From assembly GCA_938003875.1 (NCBI GenBank), contig CALKWO010000255.1, positions 1 to 5,422 of the forward strand: 5,422 nt of DNA, read 5' to 3'. A model generated the notes under the pieces. That model was given only the letters and a program-made list of their open reading frames with translations. It did not search any database and had not been told where the DNA came from. Within the stretch, counting starts at the first letter, position 1, and every line of letters starts with the position of its first letter. Of the stretch, positions 1 to 5,422 are shown piece after piece. The translations under genes were made by a program, and so were the position numbers. The DNA comes from an uncultured bacterium (GTDB lineage Bacteria; Planctomycetota; Uabimicrobiia; Uabimicrobiales; JABWCH01).

Positions 1-20
1 CTCTGCGGTGAAAAATCTTT
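1..20. repeat. Probable end of a dispersed intergenic repeat of the CTCTGCG/CTTTGCG type
   Basis: The window opens with CTCTGCGGTGAAAAATCTTT. From memory this resembles the distal end of intergenic repeats built from CTCTGCG or CTTTGCG units followed by GTGAAAAA, which recur in many environmental bacterial genomes. Only one unit is visible because the window starts inside it, so repetition cannot be shown here. It lies about 60 nt before the sensor kinase gene. The call is inference from pattern memory. Confidence 0.3.
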
Positions 21-79
21 ACACTTTTGCACGAGATTTTACTTGTAAGTGACTACTTTCTTTGTACTACTATAATTTT

Positions 80-2215
80 ATGTTCATAGACCTAAAAATT
101 TATTTATCGTTGCTGCTAGTTTGCTTGCTGTCGAGCCAGGCTCAAGCTCAAGTAATTTTGGGCGAGCATGAAGATCATTATCAGGTGGGGCGATTCATGG
201 AGTATCTGGAAGACCCGTCTTGTAAATTGGGTATTGACGATGTCACTTCATTGCCCTATCTTTACCAGTTCTTACGAACAGATAGTACAGCGAATAATTT
301 CGGTTTTACCAGATCAGCATATTGGATTCGATTGTGTATAGTGGATAGATCCAAACAAGCAACAGAATGGCGACTACAAATACAATTCACCAATATACAC
401 GACATCGTATATTACAGACCCAAAGCCGATGGCGATGGTTTCGAGAAAATTCATACAGGGATGCTTCGACCGTTCGCAGAGCGTGAAATTCCATATCATG
501 GATTTGTCTTTAAGCTTTGTCCTCCTCGCAATACCCAATATACGATCTATCTGCGATTGTACGGCCAAACGTCCATGACTGTGCCACTTGTCATCATGTC
601 GCCAGAAGCATTCCATCGTTATAGTTTGTTGGAAATGTTTTACTCTGGTATTTTCTATGGCACACTGTTGGTGATGTTAGGGTATAATGCTTTTTTGTGG
701 CTTGTACTTAAAGATACTGGATACCTGTATTACATTGCCTTTATCGCCAATGTCCTTATGTTTCAATGCTCCTACGATGGATTTGGTGTAAAATATCTCT
801 GGACAGATGTCATCTGGTGGCAGAAAGTATCTACTATCTTGTTTCTTGTTATGCTTCCCATAACATCATTAGCCTTTACCAGCGAATTTTTGGAAACTCG
901 TCAACGAGCCCGATATTGGTATAAATTTATCGTAAGCTTTATAATCATTTGGAGTGTAATACTTCTATGCATTCCTTTTGTGCCTATTGACTCTTTGGCG
1001 AAAATCATCATCCCATTGCGGATCTTGAATTCGTTGCTCTTGATTTCGGTTAGCTTTTATCTATGGTACAGAGGGTATCGTTCAGCGTTTTATTTACTTG
1101 CAGCCTGGCTGATGGCTATCACCGCTAATATTTTGATCACTCTGGTTAGAGCCAATATCATTGCAAGCTCAATGATAACAGAGCGGGGGTATCTGTTAGG
1201 TGTTTTGTTGACGGTACTGCTGCAATCTCTGGCTCTGGCAGACAGAATTCAAATATTGCGCCAAGAAAAAGAATCTGCTCAAACAGATGCTCTAAATGCT
1301 TTAAAAGCCAAAGAACAATGCATTCTTGAACAGAATATCCTATTGGAAAAAAAAGTCGCAGAACGCACTTGGGAACTCGAAAAATACCAGAAAAACTTGG
1401 AAGATCAAGTTCAAAAAGAGTTGGCGAAAGGCCGCCAAAGAGAACAACTTTTGATGCAAAAGTCAAAATTGGAATCCTTGGGTGTCTTGGCTGCTGGAAT
1501 TGCCCATGAAATCAATCAACCTTTGACCAGAATTTCGTTCGGGGCAGACAACATACTGCTGAAGTTGGCCCAGAACGACTCCATCGACCCTGCTTATCTT
1601 AAAGCAAAAAGCCAAAACATTTTAGCAGGGGTTGACCGCATCAGCTATATTATACAACATATCAGAGGATTTGTCTGTGGTAAACAAAATGGCGATGATG
1701 TGCCGATTGATGTTAATACCACGATTGATAATGTACTATCGCTGGTGCAAACCCAATATCGGAATCACAACATTAGCATCGAAAAAAACTTGCAATCCAA
1801 AGGCAGGGTCATGCTTAACAATTATAAATTAGAACAAGTTTTGTTGAATGTCTTGTCCAACGCTAAAGATGCTATAGACAATAAAAGCAACGATTCGATC
1901 TCTTTTTGGGAAGGGAAAATTGTCGTTCGTACTTACAATGAAAGCCAGCAAATCGTCATAGAAATAAGCGATAATGGTATAGGAATTCCCGCTCCAGCAA
2001 TCGAACAGATCTTCGATCCATTTTTTACCACCAAAGCAGTAGGGCAGGGCATTGGACTTGGGCTATTTATCTCATATAATATCATCAAAGATGCCCAGGG
2101 AGAAATATTGGCCGAATCTCAACACAATATCGGAACGACTTTTAAAATTTTGCTACCTTTTCTTGATTATTCGAAAGATTCAAACAATGCAATTGCAAAT
2201 TTTAATCTTAGATGA
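80..2215 (+). CDS. 7TMR-DISM sensor histidine kinase (membrane-bound, HisKA/HATPase)
   Basis: This 711-residue sensor kinase starts with a Sec signal peptide (about 1-23, cleavage after AQA). Residues 25-174 look like a 7TMR-DISMED2 sensory domain, with the typical segments FGFTRSAYWIR (74-84), IPYHGFVF and TIYLRL. Seven hydrophobic helices follow at about 184-210, 214-234, 251-271, 281-303, 309-332, 336-361 and 369-390, matching 7TMR-DISM_7TM. A charged coiled coil (391-460) leads to a HisKA domain with phosphoacceptor H476 in GIAHEINQPL, a DctB-like H box. The ATPase domain shows the N box (N594), G1 DNGIG (631-635), F box FDPFFTTK and G2 GQGIGLGLF (655-663). All catalytic boxes are intact, so it should be active. 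The ATG at 80 is preferred over an in-frame TTG at 62; neither has a clear Shine-Dalgarno. The gene overlaps the response regulator by 29 nt, so that protein is the likely phosphotransfer partner. The ligand is unknown; DISMED2 domains are predicted to bind carbohydrates or similar small molecules. Confidence 0.95.
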   Translation: MFIDLKIYLSLLLVCLLSSQAQAQVILGEHEDHYQVGRFMEYLEDPSCKLGIDDVTSLPYLYQFLRTDSTANNFGFTRSAYWIRLCIVDRSKQATEWRLQIQFTNIHDIVYYRPKADGDGFEKIHTGMLRPFAEREIPYHGFVFKLCPPRNTQYTIYLRLYGQTSMTVPLVIMSPEAFHRYSLLEMFYSGIFYGTLLVMLGYNAFLWLVLKDTGYLYYIAFIANVLMFQCSYDGFGVKYLWTDVIWWQKVSTILFLVMLPITSLAFTSEFLETRQRARYWYKFIVSFIIIWSVILLCIPFVPIDSLAKIIIPLRILNSLLLISVSFYLWYRGYRSAFYLLAAWLMAITANILITLVRANIIASSMITERGYLLGVLLTVLLQSLALADRIQILRQEKESAQTDALNALKAKEQCILEQNILLEKKVAERTWELEKYQKNLEDQVQKELAKGRQREQLLMQKSKLESLGVLAAGIAHEINQPLTRISFGADNILLKLAQNDSIDPAYLKAKSQNILAGVDRISYIIQHIRGFVCGKQNGDDVPIDVNTTIDNVLSLVQTQYRNHNISIEKNLQSKGRVMLNNYKLEQVLLNVLSNAKDAIDNKSNDSISFWEGKIVVRTYNESQQIVIEISDNGIGIPAPAIEQIFDPFFTTKAVGQGIGLGLFISYNIIKDAQGEILAESQHNIGTTFKILLPFLDYSKDSNNAIANFNLR
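2173..2178 (+). promoter_or_regulatory. Weak ribosome binding site for the response regulator
   Basis: GAAAGA lies 8 nt before the ATG at 2187, inside the end of the kinase gene. It is a partial Shine-Dalgarno match at a normal distance. It supports 2187 as the start over upstream in-frame starts (from 2052), whose translation would add 45 residues unrelated to receiver domains. Confidence 0.4.
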
Positions 2216-3614
2216 TGATGCAGGAATCAGGAATGATTTGTGCGAATTCTTTAGTGAAAATTATGGGACTGTATTTGCTGCAGGTTCTCCATCGCAAGCC
2301 TTTTCGATTATGGAGCAACAGGAAATAGACATTGTTATCCTGGATTTGAAGCTGCCAGAAATGAATGGACTACAATTTTTACAACGTCTAAAGGCGGATT
2401 TCTCTAATATTGAAGTTATCATGATTACTGGGCATGGTGATACTCGAAGCGTCGTCGAAGCTATGAAGATGGGAGCATTCGATTTTTTTACTAAACCATT
2501 TCGGCTGCTGGATATCCAGGCAGCTATTGAGCGGACAAATAAATTTTTAGAATTGCAACAAAGATTGAAAAAAGTCGAATTGGATTACGCTATTGCTCTC
2601 GAAGAATTTCACAAAAAATTTCATCACCCTTTGGTCGGGAAAAGCCAGGCTATGAAAAAAGTCTTAGAATTGATGAACAAAGTGGCACAATCCGATGCAA
2701 CTTCGGTTTTAATCACAGGGGAAAGCGGCACAGGAAAAGAATTGGTAGCACGAGGGATTCATGAACTCAGTTGTCGCAAATCTAAGTGCTTTTGTGAGGT
2801 CAATTGCTCGGCTATTCCTGAAAGTCTGCTGGAAAAAGAATTGTTCGGTCACAACAAAGGTGCGTTTACGGGGGCTATACAAAACCAGGCTGGTTATTTT
2901 GAAATCGCCAACCACGGCACTCTATTCTTGGATGAAATAGGCGATATGCCTATCAGCTATCAAAATAAGCTGCTTAGAACTATTGAAGATAGAAAAATCA
3001 AGCGACTTGGCTCCAGTAAGGAAATTCAGATTGATATCCGAATTATTTCTGCAACCAACCAAGATCTAAAAAATTTGATTGCAGAAAAACGATTCAGACT
3101 GGATTTATTTCACCGCATCAACACCTTTGTCATTCATTTGCTGCCTCTACGGGAACGCCCTGATGACATCCCTGTTCTATTAGAATACTACACAACTTTT
3201 TTCTCTAAACAATTGCGGAAAAAAATAGCAGGAATTGACGAGGATGCTGTTAGATACTTAATGAATTATTCTTTTCCTGGCAATATTCGTGAATTGAAAA
3301 ATCTTGTTGAACGCGCCGTAATTGTATGTGATGGGCAATGCCTAAGCTTACATGATCTGAATTTTACAGATGATGAAGGTTGTATCGTTGATGAAACAAA
3401 ACCGACCTGCCAACTGGATTGCCCAGTCCGACCACCCTGTAAGGCACAATCCCACAGCTTAGTCAAGCTTGATGAACTCGTCAAAGATACTGTCATGCAG
3501 GCTTTACAAATTACGCAAAACAACAAGTCAGAAGCTGCAAAATTATTGGGAATTTCCCGTCAATCCTTAGATCGCCGCATGGAAAAATACCATATTCAGA
3601 AAAAAAACTTATGA
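2187..3614 (+). CDS. NtrC-family sigma-54-dependent response regulator with a cysteine-rich linker
   Basis: This 475-residue regulator has the full NtrC layout. The receiver (1-120) shows the acidic pair D9/D10, phosphoacceptor D53 in VILDLKLPEMNG, T81 and K103. The AAA+ domain (about 148-380) shows Walker A GESGTGKE (178-185), the sigma-54 contact loop GAFTGA (225-230), Walker B LFLDEIGD (246-253), the sensor I stretch ISATNQ, arginine-finger region FRLDLFHR (303-310) and sensor II FPGNIREL with R368. A Fis-type helix-turn-helix ends the protein (about 439-470). It should therefore bind DNA upstream of sigma-54 promoters and drive open-complex formation by ATP hydrolysis once D53 is phosphorylated by the overlapping kinase. 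The start at M2187 gives the standard receiver N terminus. Oddities: six cysteines in the AAA+/HTH linker (381, 385, 399, 408, 412, 418), three extra cysteines in the AAA+ domain (196, 201, 203), and FRLD in place of the usual FRED. Target genes are not identifiable here. Confidence 0.95.
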   Translation: MQLQILILDDDAGIRNDLCEFFSENYGTVFAAGSPSQAFSIMEQQEIDIVILDLKLPEMNGLQFLQRLKADFSNIEVIMITGHGDTRSVVEAMKMGAFDFFTKPFRLLDIQAAIERTNKFLELQQRLKKVELDYAIALEEFHKKFHHPLVGKSQAMKKVLELMNKVAQSDATSVLITGESGTGKELVARGIHELSCRKSKCFCEVNCSAIPESLLEKELFGHNKGAFTGAIQNQAGYFEIANHGTLFLDEIGDMPISYQNKLLRTIEDRKIKRLGSSKEIQIDIRIISATNQDLKNLIAEKRFRLDLFHRINTFVIHLLPLRERPDDIPVLLEYYTTFFSKQLRKKIAGIDEDAVRYLMNYSFPGNIRELKNLVERAVIVCDGQCLSLHDLNFTDDEGCIVDETKPTCQLDCPVRPPCKAQSHSLVKLDELVKDTVMQALQITQNNKSEAAKLLGISRQSLDRRMEKYHIQKKNL

Positions 3615-4730
3615 TTTGCCCTTTTTTGAGATGCCCAGGGAAAGCCATACACCCCCGCCTATAAGGCTCACAATCATCTGGCCTATTTTAACCAGGATAG
3701 AAAGTACGACTGCTTGCTCTGGGGCCAGGCCTACCTTGATAAACATCAGGCTATAGGCTGCTTCTCCTACTCCCCAACCAGCAAGAGATATGGGCAAGGC
3801 CATCAATAAAAAGCCTATGGCTCCATAAATAAAATAGGTGTACCAGGGAATAGTTGTAATGCCTAGAGAAAGAGCAAAGCCATATATCGCGATGTTTGTG
3901 AAAATATGGATAAAAAATGTGATGAAAAAACAATGGGCGAGAATTTTTTTCTTGTCTTGATAATCATAAAAAATTTGTAAAATCCGAAAAATAAAATTTT
4001 TTCTCTTGTATACCCAAGCCTTAGGGCAGAAAAAAAAGAAAGCAATGCCCAGGAGCAAACAAGCCAGGCAGGAAAAAATCAATAGGGATGCAAGGTAGAA
4101 TTCGCTTTTTCCAAATTGGAAAAGCAGAATGATGGCAACAAGGACAATGAGAGAGGCAAGGCCAACAATCCTATCTACCAGAACAGTGACAACGGATTTT
4201 GCAATGACAGCGGATTCTTTCGTGATATAGTATGCTTTGACTAAATCCCCTCCTGTAAAGCCAGGCAGAAAATTCCCAAAGAACAATCCCATCATCGTGA
4301 CTTTCCAGGCTTGGAAATAAACGATGATGATATTTTGGGCAGCAAGCAACCATTGAAAACGAAGAGCTGATATAAAAGAATTGATGATAAAAAGAAGAAC
4401 AAACGACACGAAAAGGGAAATTTTTAGCTTTTTGAAAATACTCAAAAAGCCTATTTTTATACACAACAGGCCATCCTTGTTTTTCTGAATCTTTTCGTTT
4501 TCAAAGAATTGCAGACCTGCCTTTGCTTTGATAGAAACCCCACCAGGCAAAATGCTTTCTATGCTTCCCTGAATTTTTTGTCCATTCAATAAAAGAATTT
4601 CATCATGAAAATGAATCAAATGGACAAAAATATAGTAAAAAAAAGCAAATGTAATTCCCAAACGCAAAAAAATAGTGAGCATTTTTTTCCATCTGCTGCC
4701 TGCTATTTGGGGAGGTTGGTCTGATGCCAT
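3609..4730 (-). CDS. Flippase-like integral membrane protein (LPG_synthase_TM / UPF0104 family)
   Basis: This 373-residue polytopic protein carries the signatures of the LPG_synthase_TM/UPF0104 family, the membrane domain shared with the MprF flippase part and HpnL-like proteins: NFLPGFTGGDLVKAYYI (153-169), VLVDRIVGL (183-191) and LPISLAGWGVGEAA (312-325). No soluble lysyl-transferase domain is present. The family is thought to move or handle lipid-linked substrates in the cytoplasmic membrane; the substrate here is unknown. After the first helix (about 17-38) there is a soluble, strand-rich insert (about 41-92, LLLNGQKIQGSIESI and onward), probably extracytoplasmic. Similar inserts are recalled from planctomycete homologues. 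The start at 4730 overlaps the lipoprotein gene by 28 nt, with GGAG 11 nt upstream; the basic GSRWKK before helix 1 favours it. Met17 (4682), 20 nt after the upstream stop, is an alternative; both starts follow a TGGAAAAAA-like stretch. The C-terminal codons overlap the convergent regulator gene by 6 nt. Confidence 0.88.
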   Translation of the reverse strand: MASDQPPQIAGSRWKKMLTIFLRLGITFAFFYYIFVHLIHFHDEILLLNGQKIQGSIESILPGGVSIKAKAGLQFFENEKIQKNKDGLLCIKIGFLSIFKKLKISLFVSFVLLFIINSFISALRFQWLLAAQNIIIVYFQAWKVTMMGLFFGNFLPGFTGGDLVKAYYITKESAVIAKSVVTVLVDRIVGLASLIVLVAIILLFQFGKSEFYLASLLIFSCLACLLLGIAFFFFCPKAWVYKRKNFIFRILQIFYDYQDKKKILAHCFFITFFIHIFTNIAIYGFALSLGITTIPWYTYFIYGAIGFLLMALPISLAGWGVGEAAYSLMFIKVGLAPEQAVVLSILVKIGQMIVSLIGGGVWLSLGISKKGKS

Positions 4731-5293
4731 TTTTTCCAGGTCTCCTTGTCGCTACCTAATTTTACTTTTGTCGATTTTTCTAAAAGCAATAAAGCTTGAA
4801 AGCGAACAGAAGGTTCCTGGTCTTCCAGGGAATCTATCAAAACAGGAATGATATCTTCTTCTGCCTGCATATATTGTATGCTTTTCAAGGCCTTTAATCG
4901 AACATGAATATCCGTATCTTTGAGCAAGAGTTCTGTCAGTAAAGGAATAGAACTTTTCGATTTGAGAGAACCAAGGCTTTGGATTGCTTCCATTCTTACC
5001 AGGGGACTGCTATCATTGAGTGCTTTTTCCAGCAAGGGAATATACTCCGCTTTTCCTTCTAAAGCCATAATTCTTGCTGCCATAGAACGGACCAGCATGC
5101 TCTGATCTTTCTCTAAAGCATCCACAAGCAATTTTTTGCTGGTTTCTGTTTTGACATTGAAATAGAGCCAGTATATGGCCTCACATCTCTCCATCGCAGA
5201 CGTGCTTTGCAATCTTTTCAACTGTGTATTGAAATTGCTGCAAGCACAAAAGAGAAGCGCAATGGATAATATAAAAATTTTAAAAAAAGACAT
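4703..5293 (-). CDS. Putative HEAT-repeat lipoprotein
   Basis: This 196-residue protein starts with a short basic, hydrophobic signal (MSFFKIFILSIALLFCAC) ending in a plausible though imperfect lipobox (L-F-C-A-C18, Phe at -3), so it is probably an exported lipoprotein anchored at C18. The rest is helical HEAT-type repeat: about five units of 30-32 residues, beginning near 33, 63, 95, 126 and 158. Each repeat from the second on carries the core hydrophobic-V-R pattern: MLVRSMAARIMAL, PLVRMEAIQSLGSL, IHVRLKALKSI, PSVRFQALLLL. The tail KETWKKWHQ resembles the W-x-x-W endings seen after HEAT repeats in planctomycete proteins. HEAT arrays are protein-binding scaffolds; no catalytic residues are visible. 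It is first in a two-gene unit with the flippase-like protein, which suggests a shared envelope role, possibly contact with that protein's external insert (inference). No clear Shine-Dalgarno precedes the ATG; the leader is AT-rich. Confidence 0.85.
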   Translation of the reverse strand: MSFFKIFILSIALLFCACSNFNTQLKRLQSTSAMERCEAIYWLYFNVKTETSKKLLVDALEKDQSMLVRSMAARIMALEGKAEYIPLLEKALNDSSPLVRMEAIQSLGSLKSKSSIPLLTELLLKDTDIHVRLKALKSIQYMQAEEDIIPVLIDSLEDQEPSVRFQALLLLEKSTKVKLGSDKETWKKWHQTNLPK

Positions 5294-5422
5294 AATATTT
5301 ATTTTCTATAGATTAGTAAGCTTTCATAGATCCGTTTCATAAACGTTACGGATGACAAATCCGTAACGTACCTATATTCCGCAGCTTGTAAGTGAACTTT
5401 TTTGATTTTTAAAGAGAACCAC
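5294..5422 (-). other. Leader/intergenic region of the lipoprotein-flippase unit
   Basis: This 129-nt AT-rich stretch has no gene. It holds the inverted repeat at 5343-5369, a further ATCCGT half copy at 5330-5335, and CTTGTAAGTGA (5385-5395), which also occurs at 42-52. The promoter of the minus-strand genes is expected here, but no convincing -35/-10 pair was found. A GG-N10-GC spacing (5333/5332 and 5321/5320 on the minus strand) is the only sigma-54-like hint and is weak. Confidence 0.5.
5343..5369. repeat. Perfect 11-5-11 inverted repeat upstream of the HEAT lipoprotein gene
   Basis: ACGTTACGGAT (5343-5353) is followed by GACAA and then its exact reverse complement ATCCGTAACGT (5359-5369). 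The dyad lies 50-76 nt before the ATG of the minus-strand lipoprotein gene. No T-tract follows on either strand, so it is not a standard intrinsic terminator. Candidates are a dispersed REP-like palindrome (CGGAT-N-ATCCG palindromes of this kind recur between genes in several phyla, from memory), a dimeric operator, or a leader hairpin in the transcript. Confidence 0.8.

Noticed and set aside
71..76. Perfect TATAAT just before the kinase start
   Set aside because: A -10 box here would put the transcription start at about 83, after the ATG at 80, and no -35 element sits at 16-18 nt. It is most likely a chance match in AT-rich DNA.
62..79. TTG start for the kinase, adding six residues
   Set aside because: It adds MYYYNF before a complete signal peptide, has no Shine-Dalgarno, and the ATG at 80 gives a normal signal sequence.
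655..675. TGGCAC inside the kinase gene as a sigma-54 promoter
   Set aside because: The -12 position has GT instead of GC at the required spacing, and the site is deep in coding sequence.
1158..1466. 102-codon open frame on the minus strand
   Set aside because: It lies antisense to the conserved kinase membrane and coiled-coil region, and its translation shows no domain.
2052..2186. Longer N terminus for the response regulator
   Set aside because: The 45 extra residues come from the kinase ATPase region read in another frame, and receiver domains begin just before the DDD motif.
4171..4464. 97-codon open frame on the minus strand inside the flippase-like gene
   Set aside because: It is an alternate frame of a gene whose own frame carries clear family motifs; the product looks like random low-complexity sequence.
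5343..5369. Intrinsic terminator
   Set aside because: The stem is strong, but no T-run follows it on either strand.

Overview
The window is 5.4 kb of AT-rich bacterial DNA (roughly 40% GC by eye). It holds four complete protein genes in two convergent pairs and short intergenic stretches at each end. No RNA gene, CRISPR array, insertion sequence or broken gene was seen. All four genes use the standard code, and their stops are TGA, TGA, TAA and TAG. Obvious Shine-Dalgarno sites are weak or absent.

The organism is Gram-negative in style, with a lipoprotein, Sec signals and a sigma-54 activator. Two clues point weakly to a low-GC planctomycete-like lineage. One is the HEAT-repeat lipoprotein ending in a W-x-x-W tail. 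The other is the flippase-like membrane protein with a small extracytoplasmic insert after its first membrane helix. This is an inference from family resemblance, not a proof.

Left half, plus strand: a 7TMR-DISM sensor histidine kinase (80-2215) is followed, with a 29-nt overlap, by its presumed partner, an NtrC-family response regulator (2187-3614). The kinase would sense an extracytoplasmic ligand through an N-terminal DISMED2-like domain and seven membrane helices, and signal through a coiled coil to a HisKA/HATPase core. The regulator has receiver, AAA+ sigma-54-activating (GAFTGA) and Fis-type HTH domains. It also carries an unusual six-cysteine linker between the AAA+ and HTH domains, reminiscent of the redox-sensitive linker of rhizobial NifA.

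Right half, minus strand: a putative HEAT-repeat lipoprotein (5293-4703) is followed, with a 28-nt overlap, by an LPG_synthase_TM/UPF0104-type integral membrane protein (4730-3609). Both are envelope proteins and are probably made from one transcript. The two operons meet tail to tail with a 6-nt overlap of coding sequence and no clear terminator.

The leader of the minus-strand operon (5294-5422) contains a perfect 11-5-11 inverted repeat that could be a dispersed REP-like palindrome, an operator or an RNA hairpin. The first 20 bases of the window look like the end of a common dispersed intergenic repeat. Across the window the pentamer CCAGG is strongly over-represented on the plus strand (17 against 4 for its complement, hand count). 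Whether the two-component system controls the lipoprotein/flippase pair is an open, testable guess. Nothing seen amounts to a clearly new system. The cysteine linker, the oriented CCAGG motif and the envelope pair are the points most worth a second look.
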